Under the pieces are notes generated by a model. The model had not been told where the DNA came from. It saw only the letters and a list, made by a program, of their open reading frames with translations, and searched no databases. Source: Cellulomonas sp. 73-145 (GTDB taxonomy: Bacteria > Actinomycetota > Actinomycetes > Actinomycetales > Cellulomonadaceae). Taken from it: DNA of 64,000 nt. Position 1 is the first letter of the stretch, and each line of letters starts with the position of its first letter. Shown here piece after piece: positions 17,395 to 26,265 of this stretch. The translations under genes and the position numbers were made by a program. The stretch covers positions 310,001 through 374,000 of the forward strand of contig MKTI01000005.1 in the NCBI GenBank assembly GCA_001898185.1, in the 5' to 3' direction.

Positions 17395-19665
17395 TCAGAC
17401 CCGCTCGAGGAACTCCTCGCGGTCACCGGTCAGCCGGTCGGCGATCGCGGCGTCGAGCGGTGGCCAGCTCCGCAGCTCCGGGTCGTCCGCCACGAACCGC
17501 GTCGCATCCGCGCGGGCGCGTTCGATCACGTCCACGTCGCGGGCGACGCGGAGCAGCCGCAAGGAGCTCGTCCCGCCGGACTGCGCCGCTCCGAGGACGT
17601 CTCCCTCGCGGCGCAGCTCGAGGTCGGCGGCCGCGAGGGCGAACCCGTCGGACGTGGTGGTCAGCGTCGTCAGCCGGTCCCAGGCCGGTGTCCCCTCCGT
17701 CGCGTGCGAGACGAGCAGGCAGGTGCCAGGTGCGGTGCCGCGACCCACCCGACCACGCAGCTGGTGCAGCTGGGACAGGCCGAACCGGTCGGCGTCGAGG
17801 ACCACCATGACGGTGGCGGCCGGGACGTCGACGCCGACCTCGATGACCGTCGTGGTGACCAGCACGGGCACCGTCCCGGCGGCGAAGTCGGCCAGCACCT
17901 CGTCCCGGGCCTCCGCCGGCAACCGCCCGTGCAGCAGGCCGATACGCACACCGGCCAGCTCCGGGCGGCTGCCGAGGTCCTCCACCACCTCGAGCACGGC
18001 GCGCAGCGGTCGGCGCGGACCGGTCGTGCCCTCGTCGTCGAGCAGGTCGGCGCCGTCCAGCTCCGCCTCCGGCGAGGCGGCCGACGCGTCGTCGGGATCG
18101 ATCCGTGGGCAGACGACGAACACCCTGCCCCCGGCATCCACCTGCTCGCGCACCAGGGCCCACGTCCGGGCCACGTAGGCGGGTCGGTCCGCCGCCGCCA
18201 TGAAGGTGCGCACGCCGCTGCGTCCGGCCGGCACCTCGGACAGGACCGACGTCTCGAGGTCCCCGAACACCGTCATGGCGACGGTCCTGGGGATCGGCGT
18301 CGCGGTCATCACCAGCAGGTGCGGGGTCGCCTGCGCCTTGGCGCGCAGCAGGTCACGCTGCTCGACGCCGAAGCGGTGCTGCTCGTCCACCACCACCAGC
18401 CCGAGGTCGGCGAACTGCACGGTGGAGGACAGCAGCGCGTGCGTCCCGACGACGATCCCGGCCCGGCCTCCCGCCGCATCGGCGAGGGCCTCCCGTCGGA
18501 CCGCCGCCGGCTGGGAGCCCGTCACCAGCGTGACCCGGGTCGCCACGTCGGCCCCGCCGAGGAACCCTCCCTCCGCCAGGTCGCCGAGGAGGGCCCGGAG
18601 GGTCCGGGCGTGCTGGACCGCCAGCACCTCGGTGGGGGCCAGCAGGGCAGCCTGCCCGCCGGAGTCGACCACCTGGAGCATCGCGCGGAGCGCCACCACC
18701 GTCTTGCCCGATCCGACCTCGCCCTGCAGCAGCCGCTGCATCGGGTGGTCGCCGGCCAGCTCATGCGACAGCACCTGCCCTACCTCACGCTGGCCCGCGG
18801 TCAGGGTGAACGGCAGCCGGGCGTCGAAGGCGTCCAGCAGACCCTCCGGGCGGCCTGGACGTCGCACAGCAGCCTGCTGCGCCGCCTGCACCCGCCGGCG
18901 GGCCAGCTCGGCCTGGAGGACGAACGCCTCCTCGTACCGGAGCCGGTCCTGCCCACGGCGCCAGTCGGCGTCCACGTGCGGCTCGTGCACGTCCGTCAGC
19001 GCCGAGCGCAGGGTCCCGAGGCCCTGGTCGGCCCGCACCCGCGGCGGCAGCGGATCGAGCACGTCGTCCTCGTCCAGACCGGCGAGCACCCCACGGATCG
19101 CCTCCCGGATCTTCCACGACTCGATGCTCTTCGACGCCGGGTAGATCGGGATCGGCCACGCCGCCTCCTCGCGGTGCCGCTCCTCGTCCAGGTCGTCGCC
19201 GAGGAGCGTGAACGCCGGGTGCAGCAGCTGCAGCTTGGGGCCGTACCGGCTCACCGTTCCGGTGAACATCGCCCGGCGACCCGGCAGCAGCACGCCCTCG
19301 TGGTACTTCAGGACGCCCGGCCGGGCGGCGAAGAACCCGAGGTCGAGGCGACCGCGCCCGTCGGTGACCACCGCCTCCAGCAGCCCCCGGCCCTGTCGGG
19401 TGGTTCGCAGGGTCACCTGGACCACCTGGGCGACGACCGTGACGTGCTCGCCCTCCCGGAGGCCCGCCAGGTCCGTCAGCTGCCCGGGTTCGGCGTAACG
19501 GCGCGGATAGTGCCGCAGCAGGTCCCCCACCGTGTGCAGGCCAAGTCCCCCCAGCGCCTTGGCGGCCCCCTTCGACACCAGGGTGGTCAGCGGGCGGTCC
19601 AGGGGGCGGTCGGAGCGCACGGCCGACGTGCTGGCGCGCGATCCCGCACTCGAACGGTCGGCCAC
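17395..19665 (-). CDS. recG: ATP-dependent DNA helicase RecG
   Basis: RecG remodels stalled forks and Holliday junctions. The 756-residue protein has an N-terminal wedge (OB) region, helicase motif I GEVGSGKT (315-322, K321), motif II DEQH (427-430) in VVDEQHRFGVEQR, and C-terminal RecG motifs (LHQLRGRVGRG). Motif I has Glu where many RecG proteins have Asp (GDVGSGKT). The GTG at 19665 follows the stop of the DAK2 gene by one base. DAK2-recG is a widespread actinobacterial pair. Confidence 0.95.
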   Translation of the reverse strand: MADRSSAGSRASTSAVRSDRPLDRPLTTLVSKGAAKALGGLGLHTVGDLLRHYPRRYAEPGQLTDLAGLREGEHVTVVAQVVQVTLRTTRQGRGLLEAVVTDGRGRLDLGFFAARPGVLKYHEGVLLPGRRAMFTGTVSRYGPKLQLLHPAFTLLGDDLDEERHREEAAWPIPIYPASKSIESWKIREAIRGVLAGLDEDDVLDPLPPRVRADQGLGTLRSALTDVHEPHVDADWRRGQDRLRYEEAFVLQAELARRRVQAAQQAAVRRPGRPEGLLDAFDARLPFTLTAGQREVGQVLSHELAGDHPMQRLLQGEVGSGKTVVALRAMLQVVDSGGQAALLAPTEVLAVQHARTLRALLGDLAEGGFLGGADVATRVTLVTGSQPAAVRREALADAAGGRAGIVVGTHALLSSTVQFADLGLVVVDEQHRFGVEQRDLLRAKAQATPHLLVMTATPIPRTVAMTVFGDLETSVLSEVPAGRSGVRTFMAAADRPAYVARTWALVREQVDAGGRVFVVCPRIDPDDASAASPEAELDGADLLDDEGTTGPRRPLRAVLEVVEDLGSRPELAGVRIGLLHGRLPAEARDEVLADFAAGTVPVLVTTTVIEVGVDVPAATVMVVLDADRFGLSQLHQLRGRVGRGTAPGTCLLVSHATEGTPAWDRLTTLTTTSDGFALAAADLELRREGDVLGAAQSGGTSSLRLLRVARDVDVIERARADATRFVADDPELRSWPPLDAAIADRLTGDREEFLERV

Positions 19666-19666
19666 C

Positions 19667-21241
19667 TCAGTCCACCCCGATCCGCCACGCCGGTCCGGAC
19701 CCGACCGGACCGACCGGCACCGCGTCGAGGTCCGGGAAGCGGTCCGCGAGCGCGCCGAGCACGGCGGCCCCGGCCCGCAACGGGTGCGCGTGCTGGAGCG
19801 TGACGGCCTGCGCGGACGGCAGCTCCGCGACCAGCCGCTCCACGGCGCGCACCACGTCGCCGACGCCGTCCGCCGCCTCGACGTCACAGCTGCGCAGCCG
19901 GAGCAGGGCGGCGCGCGCCTGCTCGGCCCGCCCCGCCGCGGCGCCACCGTGCGTGCCGAGCAGCGCGAGGGACGCGACGGCCGTCCGCAGCACGCCCACC
20001 GCCGTGTCCACGGCCTCCACCCGCACCCCGGGCAGCTCACCGCCGCCACCGTCCGGGTCGACCAGGAGCCGGACGGCGGCGGCGGCCTCCTCGGTCCCGG
20101 GGAGCACCACCACGTGGTCGGAACCGGTGTCGGCAGCCGCACGGACCAGGTGTGCCGCGTCCACGGGCGCCTCCGGGCACTGCACGACCACGACCGCGCC
20201 ACCGGTGGCGAACCAGCCGGCCGTCGCGGGCGACGCCGTCCCGATCACCACCCCCAGGTCGTCGCCCGCGGCCACCTGGGCGGCCGCCCCCTCGACGAGC
20301 CGCACCACCACCTGCTCGCGCGGCCCGGCGGCCCCGCCCGCCTCGATAGCGGCCGCCGGCAGGTCGGTGTGCACGTGCAGGTGCCACAGGTCGTCCGCAC
20401 CGACCACGGCGACCGAGTCGCCGACCTCGGCGAGCGCCGTCCGCAACCGGTCCCCCACCGCGGCGTCCGGCTCCGAGGGCCGGACCAGCATCATCACCTC
20501 GAAGGTGCCGCCGAACCCGGGTGCGTTCCGACCACCCGTCCGTGGGCCGCCCACCGGGAGCCAGTCCGGGGCGCCGGTCAGCGGAGCCGGTTGCTGGCCG
20601 GTGGGCGCCAGGAGCGCGCGCTCGAGCGCCTCGAGCAGCACCAGCAGGGCGCAGGCGCCCGCGTCGACCACGCCGGCCTGCCGCAGGACCGGGTTCCCCG
20701 CGCTGACGTGGCGCAGCTCCGCTCGCGCCTCGCGAAGGGCCACGCCGAGCACCTGGTCCGCCGGCCCGCCGTCCGCGGCCGAACGGCTCGCACGCTCGCC
20801 GACCAGCCGCGCGACGGTGAGCACCGTGCCCTCCTGCGGCAGCGCGACCGCGCGGGCGCTCTCGGCTGCTGCCCGCACCAGCGCCCGCGCAAGCAGCTTC
20901 CCGTCCGTGCCCGGCGCGCGGCCGGGGACGTCGTGGGAGGCGTCGCCGAGCCCTGCGGCGAACCCCTCGAGGTACTGGCTGAGGATGACGCCGGAGTTGC
21001 CGCGCGCCGACCGCAGGCATCCCAGGGCGAACGCGCGCGCGACCTCCTCGGCGTCCGCGGACTGCGGCGCCCGTCCTGCCGCGGCCGCGCCCCCGCCCAA
21101 CGTCAGCCGGACGTTGGTGCCCGTGTCCGCGTCCCGTACGGGGAACACGTTCACCGCGTCGATCCGGGCGGCCGACCACGCCATCGCGTCGGCGGCGGCC
21201 ACGGCCCAGGCCCGCACGACGGCGCCGTCCAGCTCCTCCAT
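19667..21241 (-). CDS. FakA-like DAK2-domain kinase
   Basis: A 524-residue protein with an N-terminal DAK2 domain (about 1-190). Its metal/nucleotide loop reads NVFPVRDADTGTN (D37, D39) and SARGNSGVILSQ follows. The middle and C-terminal domains resemble FakA/YloV, which phosphorylates fatty acids held by a FakB (DegV) protein. The usual loop is PVPDGDTGTN, so R36 and A38 are departures. No FakB-like gene is in the window. The ATG at 21241 has a strong GGGAGG. The rpmB (divergent)-DAK2-recG layout is typical. Confidence 0.82.
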   Translation of the reverse strand: MEELDGAVVRAWAVAAADAMAWSAARIDAVNVFPVRDADTGTNVRLTLGGGAAAAGRAPQSADAEEVARAFALGCLRSARGNSGVILSQYLEGFAAGLGDASHDVPGRAPGTDGKLLARALVRAAAESARAVALPQEGTVLTVARLVGERASRSAADGGPADQVLGVALREARAELRHVSAGNPVLRQAGVVDAGACALLVLLEALERALLAPTGQQPAPLTGAPDWLPVGGPRTGGRNAPGFGGTFEVMMLVRPSEPDAAVGDRLRTALAEVGDSVAVVGADDLWHLHVHTDLPAAAIEAGGAAGPREQVVVRLVEGAAAQVAAGDDLGVVIGTASPATAGWFATGGAVVVVQCPEAPVDAAHLVRAAADTGSDHVVVLPGTEEAAAAVRLLVDPDGGGGELPGVRVEAVDTAVGVLRTAVASLALLGTHGGAAAGRAEQARAALLRLRSCDVEAADGVGDVVRAVERLVAELPSAQAVTLQHAHPLRAGAAVLGALADRFPDLDAVPVGPVGSGPAWRIGVD

Positions 21242-21306
21242 CGACCTCCCTCTCGTCGGGGCCAACCCTGCCCGGGACCGCCGACATCGCGACCGCCCGC
21301 GCCATT

Positions 21307-21335
21307 TTGGACCCCACCGGACCGTGGGCTAGTCT
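21307..21335 (+). promoter_or_regulatory. rpmB promoter
   Basis: TTGGAC (21307-21312), a 17-base spacer and TAGTCT (21330-21335). This is the best sigma-70-type promoter in the window. It predicts a start near 21342 and a leader of about 160 bases. Confidence 0.65.
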
Positions 21336-21501
21336 TGTCCGGTTGTCCGGCCGGTCCGGACCACTGGTGGTGCCCGGCTCGGCTCCCATCGTCTCGCGAC
21401 GGTGCCGGCGGCCGTGCGGAGCGCCCCACCTGGCGGACGGAGCTCGATCTCCGGCCCGTCCGGCCCTCGAACCATGCACCACTGAAGACCAGGAGAAGAT
21501 C

Positions 21502-21693
21502 GTGGCTGCCAACTGCGACGTCTGCGCCAAGGGCCCGAGCTTCGGGCACTCCGTCTCGCACTCGCACATCCGCTCGAAGCGGCGCTGGAACCCGAACATC
21601 CAGCGCGTGCGCGTGGTCGTGGCCGGGACGCCGAAGCGGCTGAACGTGTGCACCTCGTGCCTCAAGGCCGGGAAGGTGCAGCGCGCGGTCTGA
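21502..21693 (+). CDS. rpmB: 50S ribosomal protein L28
   Basis: The 63-residue protein has AANCDVCAKGPSFGHSVSHS at the N-terminus and zinc-binding cysteine pairs C5/C8 and C50/C53, so it is the C+ form. The GTG at 21502 has AGGAGA about six bases upstream; longer readings give no conserved sequence. A single-gene unit is bounded by the promoter at 21307 and the terminator at 21713. It is divergent from the DAK2-recG operon. Confidence 0.97.
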   Translation: MAANCDVCAKGPSFGHSVSHSHIRSKRRWNPNIQRVRVVVAGTPKRLNVCTSCLKAGKVQRAV

Positions 21694-21712
21694 CCGACCG
21701 GTCGAGCGTCAC

Positions 21713-21745
21713 CGAAGGCCCGTGGGCTCAGCCCGCGGGCCTTCG
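21713..21745 (+). terminator. Terminator after rpmB
   Basis: A 15-pair stem (one G-U pair) with a three-base loop: CGAAGGCCCGTGGGC, TCA, GCCCGCGGGCCTTCG. There is no U-tract, which is usual in such GC-rich genomes. Confidence 0.8.
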
Positions 21746-21841
21746 TGCTGCCCGGAGGCGTCGACCAGCCGTCCTCGTGCCGGTGGACCTTCGCACCGCC
21801 GACGCTGCCACCGCCACAGGACGCTGTGGCATCGTGAGCCC

Positions 21842-22363
21842 ATGGAGCAGCCCGACGAGGTGGTCGTCCGCCTGGCCGACGTCCACGACGCGTCCGGAAT
21901 CGCCGAGGTGCACGTCCGGTCGTGGCAGGAGGCCTACGCCGGCATCGTCCCCGACTCGTACCTGGCGGACCTCGACCCTCACGAGCGCACCCCGGTCTGG
22001 GCGGACCTGCTGAGCAGGGGCCCCGCCGACGAGGTGCGGACCTGGGTCGCCGTTGTCGGCGACCGCATCGTGGGCTTCGCATCGCTCGGTCCCGGCCGCG
22101 ACGAGGACAGCCTCCGGGCGGACCGCGAGATCTACTCCATGTACCTGTCCCCCGAGCAGTGGGGCCGCGGGGTCGCGCGGGAGCTGATGCGCACGGTGAT
22201 CGCGGAGGCCGGCGCCGGCCGGCGCCTCGTCCTGTGGGTCATGGCGGACAACGAGCGAGCACAGCACTTCTGGCGCCGCCACGGGTTCCAGCCGGACGGC
22301 ATCGAGAAGTACGAGGACGTCGGCGGTGCCGAGCTGCTCGAGGTGCGCTACCGCCGAGGCTGA
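21842..22363 (+). CDS. GNAT family N-acetyltransferase
   Basis: A 173-residue GNAT protein. It has the N-terminal strand and helix (VRLADVHDASGIAEVHVRSW), a central IYSMYLSPEQWGRGVARELM acetyl-CoA loop (Q-x-x-G-x-A type) and a C-terminal NERAQHFWRRHGF typical of RimI-like members. The acceptor is unknown. ATG at 21842; the in-frame extension upstream is Cys/Arg-rich and crosses the rpmB terminator, so it is rejected. It converges with thiL with four bases between stops. Confidence 0.85.
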   Translation: MEQPDEVVVRLADVHDASGIAEVHVRSWQEAYAGIVPDSYLADLDPHERTPVWADLLSRGPADEVRTWVAVVGDRIVGFASLGPGRDEDSLRADREIYSMYLSPEQWGRGVARELMRTVIAEAGAGRRLVLWVMADNERAQHFWRRHGFQPDGIEKYEDVGGAELLEVRYRRG

Positions 22364-22367
22364 CGGG

Positions 22368-23345
22368 TCAGCCGCCGAAGTGGTCCCACCCCGGCGCGAC
22401 GTCGGGCACGGCCCCGGCGACGAGCACCCCGGGCCGGCCGCCGTGCGGCACCGGGCGCACGTGACCGACCACCCGGAACGGCTCCGGGAGCACGGCGTCG
22501 GGCGGGAACGTCGCGAGCAGACCGTGGTCCTCGCCTCCGCCCAGCACCCAGCTGCGGGCGAGCTTCCCGAGCACGCCGGCGGCATCGGCCAGGCGGTCCA
22601 GGTCGTCTCCGAAGGCGTCCTCCGCGCGGTCGAGGTCGATCACCACGCCGCTCGCGCGTCCCACCCGACCGGCATCGCGCAGCAGGCCGTCCGACACGTC
22701 GATCATGGCGGTGGCGCCGGCACGAGCCGCCGCCGGCCCGGCGTCCAGCGGGGACGTCGGGCGCAGGTAGGCCGCCACCAGCTCGTCGTCCAGGTGTCCC
22801 CGGCCGGCGAGCAGCAGGTCGAGGCCCGCCGCCGACCAACCTCGGACGCCGGCGTGCGCCACCACGTCGCCCGCCCGGGCACCGGACCGGCGCACCGGCG
22901 CCGCACCCTCGAGGTCACCGTGCGCCGTCACGCTCACCACGACGAGCGGACCACCGGACAGGTCGCCGCCCACGACGCCGACCCCGAGCGGACCGCACGC
23001 CGCGGCGAGCCCCTCGGCGACGCCGACCGCCCAGTCGACCGGCAGGTCGCCGGGCATCACGAGCGCGACCACCAGGGCCGTCGGCCGGGCGCCCATCGCG
23101 GCGATGTCGGCGAGGTTCTGGACGGCAGCCCGCCGGCCGACGTCCATGCCCGACGACCAGTCCCGACGGAAGTGCTGGTTCTCCACGAGCACGTCGGTGG
23201 TGACCACCACCCGGCCGTCCGGGGCGTTCACCACGGCGGCGTCGTCGCCGGCGGCGATCAGCGTCAGCCGGCCCCTCGGGAGCACCGGGACGATGCGACG
23301 GAGCAGCGCCTCCTCGGAGAGGTCACGGACGAGCAGCTCAGCCAC
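22368..23345 (-). CDS. thiL: Thiamine-monophosphate kinase
   Basis: ThiL makes thiamine diphosphate from the monophosphate with ATP. The 325-residue product has the expected GDDAAVV metal/ATP motif near residue 33, TTDVLVENQHFR, a central GGDLSGGP and a late IDVSDGLLRD. The GTG at 23345 lies eight bases after a minus-strand TAGCGT (23359-23354) with no ribosome site, so it is probably leaderless. It is divergent from the DUF3515 gene across 29 bases. thiL-DUF3515-ddl is a standard actinobacterial neighbourhood. Confidence 0.94.
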   Translation of the reverse strand: MAELLVRDLSEEALLRRIVPVLPRGRLTLIAAGDDAAVVNAPDGRVVVTTDVLVENQHFRRDWSSGMDVGRRAAVQNLADIAAMGARPTALVVALVMPGDLPVDWAVGVAEGLAAACGPLGVGVVGGDLSGGPLVVVSVTAHGDLEGAAPVRRSGARAGDVVAHAGVRGWSAAGLDLLLAGRGHLDDELVAAYLRPTSPLDAGPAAARAGATAMIDVSDGLLRDAGRVGRASGVVIDLDRAEDAFGDDLDRLADAAGVLGKLARSWVLGGGEDHGLLATFPPDAVLPEPFRVVGHVRPVPHGGRPGVLVAGAVPDVAPGWDHFGG

Positions 23346-23374
23346 GGCGGCCCACGCTAGCGCTACGGTGGCGT
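23346..23374. promoter_or_regulatory. Back-to-back leaderless promoters thiL / DUF3515
   Basis: The 29-base gap holds a minus-strand TAGCGT (23359-23354) and a plus-strand TACGGT (23364-23369) four bases apart. Each ends 5-8 bases before a GTG start. The -35 regions would have to lie inside the opposite gene. Confidence 0.5.
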
Positions 23375-23905
23375 GTGCCCCTCCCGATGCCCGCCTGGCG
23401 GCGCCGTGCCGTCCTGCGGACCTCCGCTCTGCTGGGCGCCGCCGTCACCGCCGGTTCTCTCGCAGGCTGTGCGAGCACCGTCCCCGTCGCCGTGGCGACG
23501 CACGCGACGGACCCGGTGTGCGCCGACGTCGTGCTCAGCACGCCGGACGTGCTCGGTCCGGGGCTGCACCGGCTCGCGACGTCCGCGCAGGCCACCACGG
23601 CCTGGGGGACCAAGCAGGCGCCCGTCGTCCTGCGGTGCGGGGTCGAGCCGCCGGGGCCGACCACCGAGCGGTGCGAGACGATCCAGACGCCGAACGGCCC
23701 CAGCATCGACTGGCTGGTGATCCCGGCCGACGCTGCCGCCTCGAGCACGGGCGCGCCGACCGACTGGACGTTCGTCACCTACGGACGCGTTCCGGCGGTC
23801 GAGGTGCACGTGCCGGCCGAGGTGGCCGCACAGCGCTCGACGTCGTTCCTCGACGCACTGGGACCGGCGATCGCGCGGACGGCGAAGGAGCGTTCCTGCG
23901 TCTGA
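23375..23905 (+). CDS. DUF3515 lipoprotein
   Basis: A 176-residue secreted lipoprotein of the DUF3515 family. It has an arginine-rich start (RRRAVLR), a hydrophobic stretch and a lipobox SLAGC with C32. Four further cysteines (in DPVCAD, LRCGV, ERCET and RSCV) could make disulfides outside the cell. The function is unknown. The GTG at 23375 gives the leaderless arrangement; ATG at 23387 is an alternative. It converges with ddl. Confidence 0.8.
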   Translation: MPLPMPAWRRRAVLRTSALLGAAVTAGSLAGCASTVPVAVATHATDPVCADVVLSTPDVLGPGLHRLATSAQATTAWGTKQAPVVLRCGVEPPGPTTERCETIQTPNGPSIDWLVIPADAAASSTGAPTDWTFVTYGRVPAVEVHVPAEVAAQRSTSFLDALGPAIARTAKERSCV

Positions 23906-23942
23906 CCGGTGCGGCGGGCGACCGCCCCGGGCGCGGCGGTGC

Positions 23943-25067
23943 TCAGCGCAGGCCGGTGGGCCGTTCGAGCGCGAGCCGCAGGAGCTCGTCGACCAGCGTC
24001 GGGTAGTCGGTACCCGTCGCGGCCCACATCCGCGGGTACATCGAGAACGGCGTGAACCCCGGCATCGTGTTGATCTCGTTGACCACCACGTCGCCGTCGG
24101 GCGTGACGAACACGTCGACGCGGGCCAGACCCTCGCAGCCGACGGCGTCGAACGCCTGCACCGCGATCGCCCGGACCCGCTCGATGACGTCCGCGGGCAG
24201 GTCGGCCGGGCACTCGAGGCGCACGCTGGCCTCGTCGAGGTACTTGGCCTCGAAGTCGTAGAAGGCGTGCCGGAGATCGGTGACGACGATCTCCCCCGGG
24301 AGCGACGCCCGTGCCGGCCGGCCGTCCGCCCCGCCCAGCACGCCGCACTCGATCTCGCGACCGACGATCGCCGCCTCGACGACGACCTTGGGGTCGTGCT
24401 CCGCCGCCGCGCGGATCGCCGTCTCCAGGTCCGCCGAGTCGTCCACGCGGCTGATGCCGAGGCTGGACCCGGCTCGCGCGGGCTTGACGAACACCGGCAG
24501 GCCGAGCTCCTGCACGCGCGCGACCACCCCCACGGGGTCCCGGTCCAGCTCGCCGGGACGCACCACGCGGTACGGCCCGACAGCCAGCCCCTGACCGGCG
24601 AAGACCAGCTTCATCATCTGCTTGTCCATGCCGACCGCGGAGGCGAGCACGCCGGCCCCGACGTACCGGACGTCGGCGAGCTCGAGCATCCCCTGCAGCG
24701 TGCCGTCCTCACCGAACGGGCCGTGCAGCAGCGGGAAGACGACGTCCACGGTGCCCAGCGCCTCGGCGACCCCTCCGCGCAGCACCTGCAGCTCGCGGTC
24801 GTCGACCGCCTGGGGCAGCAGCACGCGTGCTGGTGCGTCCGTCACCTCCGGCAGCCTGCCGCCGGTGATGGCCCAGCGGTCCGGGTCGTCGTCCACCAGC
24901 ACCCACCGACCGTCACGGGTGATGCCGACGGCGAGCACGTCGTAGCGGTCGCGGTCGATCGCGCGGAGCACTCCCCCTGCGGTGACGCAGCTGATGGGGT
25001 GCTCGCCGGACCGGCCGCCGAACAGCACCATGACCCTGGGGCGGCGCGGGGCGGAAGTGTCGGACAT
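23943..25067 (-). CDS. ddl: D-alanine--D-alanine ligase
   Basis: Ddl makes the D-Ala-D-Ala dipeptide for peptidoglycan precursors. The 374-residue ATP-grasp enzyme shows VLFGGRSGEHPISC at the N-terminus, HGPFGEDGTLQGMLEL, the FVKPARAGSSLGISR ATP loop and EINTMPGFTPFSMYP with metal-binding Glu/Asn. The ATG at 25067 lies seven bases after a minus-strand TAGGGT (25080-25075), again suggesting no leader. The C-terminus converges on DUF3515. Confidence 0.96.
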   Translation of the reverse strand: MSDTSAPRRPRVMVLFGGRSGEHPISCVTAGGVLRAIDRDRYDVLAVGITRDGRWVLVDDDPDRWAITGGRLPEVTDAPARVLLPQAVDDRELQVLRGGVAEALGTVDVVFPLLHGPFGEDGTLQGMLELADVRYVGAGVLASAVGMDKQMMKLVFAGQGLAVGPYRVVRPGELDRDPVGVVARVQELGLPVFVKPARAGSSLGISRVDDSADLETAIRAAAEHDPKVVVEAAIVGREIECGVLGGADGRPARASLPGEIVVTDLRHAFYDFEAKYLDEASVRLECPADLPADVIERVRAIAVQAFDAVGCEGLARVDVFVTPDGDVVVNEINTMPGFTPFSMYPRMWAATGTDYPTLVDELLRLALERPTGLR

Positions 25068-25107
25068 CGCGCCGACCCTACCCCGAGCAGCGGGCTACCC
25101 TGCGCGG
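25068..25107. promoter_or_regulatory. Divergent leaderless promoters ddl / PLP enzyme
   Basis: The 40-base gap carries TAGGGT on the minus strand (25080-25075) for ddl and TACCCT on the plus strand (25096-25101) for the PLP enzyme. Their ends lie 7 and 6 bases from the two start codons. Confidence 0.5.
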
Positions 25108-26265
25108 GTGAACGACACGTCGGAGCACCCGATCGGCCTGTCCCCCGCCACGCTGGCGGTCACCGCAGGCCGGCCGCCGCGTGCGCAGGGCGCTCCGGTC
25201 AACCCCCCGATCGTGCTCTCCTCGACGTACGTGTCCCAGGGCGTGCCGGGCCGGGGCGAGCTCGTGTACACGCGCAGCGGCACCGAGACGTGGCGACCGT
25301 TCGAGGAGGCGCTCGGACAGCTCGAGGGCTCCGCCCGTCCCGCCCTGCTGTTCGGCTCCGGCATGGCGGCGGTGGCAGCGGCGCTCTCGCTGGTGCCCAC
25401 CGGCGGCACGGTCGTCGTGCCGCGGCACGCCTACCAGGTCAGCCTGGGCCTGCTCGACGAGCTCGAGGCACGAGGCGCCCTCTCCGTGACGCGGGTCGAC
25501 ATCGCCGACACCGAGGCGGTGGTCGGGGCCCTCAGCGGGGCGGCGATGCTCTGGGTGGAGACGCCGACCAACCCGATGCTCGAGGTCGCGGACCTGCCGG
25601 TGCTCGTGGCGGCGGCGCACGGCGTCGGCGCTCTCGTGGCGGTCGACAACACCTTCGCGACCCCGCTCGGTCAGCGGCCTCTGACGCTCGGCGCCGACGT
25701 CGTCGTGCACTCGGTGACCAAGTACCTCGCGGGCCACAGCGACGTCGTGCTGGGCGCAGCTCTGGCGGACGACGAGACCATCCATGCGCGCCTGCTGGCG
25801 CACCGGACGGTCCACGGCGCCATCGCGGGGCCCTTCGAGGCGTGGCTGGCGCTCCGCGGGCTGCGGACGCTGGCCCTGCGCGTCGAGCGGTCGCAGGCCA
25901 CGGCCGCTGAGCTCGCGCGCCGCCTGGCGGACCACCCCGACGTCGCCGAGGTGCGGCACCCGAGCCTGCCGGGCGACCCGGGGCACCGGCGCGCCGCACG
26001 GCTGATGGAGGGCTTCGGCTCGATCCTCTGCGTCCGGCCCACGGGCGGACCGGCCGTCGCGGACGCGGTGGTGGGCGCCGTCCGGCTGTGGGTCCCCGCG
26101 ACCAGCCTGGGTGGGGTGGAGTCGTCGCTCGAGCGCCGTCGGCGCTACAGCACCGAGTCACCCACCGTCCCGGACGACCTGCTCCGGCTCTCCGTCGGCA
26201 TCGAGGACGTGGAGGACCTCTGGTCCGACCTCGACGCGGCGCTGCGGGTCGCGACCAACCGCTAG
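25108..26265 (+). CDS. Cys/Met metabolism PLP-dependent enzyme (cystathionine gamma-synthase/lyase-like)
   Basis: A 385-residue trans-sulfuration-family enzyme. The Schiff-base lysine is K205 in SVTKYLAGHSD, preceded by VDNTFATPLGQ and ETPTNPML. The family includes cystathionine gamma-synthase, gamma-lyase and methionine gamma-lyase, and sequence alone does not separate them. The N-terminal Pro/Ala-rich NPPIVLSSTY fits the group. GTG at 25108 with TACCCT six bases upstream. Its TAG is shared in a CTAGCTAG palindrome with the gpsA stop. Confidence 0.86.
   Translation: MNDTSEHPIGLSPATLAVTAGRPPRAQGAPVNPPIVLSSTYVSQGVPGRGELVYTRSGTETWRPFEEALGQLEGSARPALLFGSGMAAVAAALSLVPTGGTVVVPRHAYQVSLGLLDELEARGALSVTRVDIADTEAVVGALSGAAMLWVETPTNPMLEVADLPVLVAAAHGVGALVAVDNTFATPLGQRPLTLGADVVVHSVTKYLAGHSDVVLGAALADDETIHARLLAHRTVHGAIAGPFEAWLALRGLRTLALRVERSQATAAELARRLADHPDVAEVRHPSLPGDPGHRRAARLMEGFGSILCVRPTGGPAVADAVVGAVRLWVPATSLGGVESSLERRRRYSTESPTVPDDLLRLSVGIEDVEDLWSDLDAALRVATNR

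Noticed and set aside
16537..19826. A 20-base identity between the permease gene (about 16537-16556) and the DAK2 gene (about 19807-19826)
   Set aside because: It encodes unrelated contexts in common high-GC codons; no longer homology around it, so likely chance.
22368..23345. TPP riboswitch near thiL
   Set aside because: The promoter appears leaderless with 29 bases between genes, so there is no room for an aptamer.
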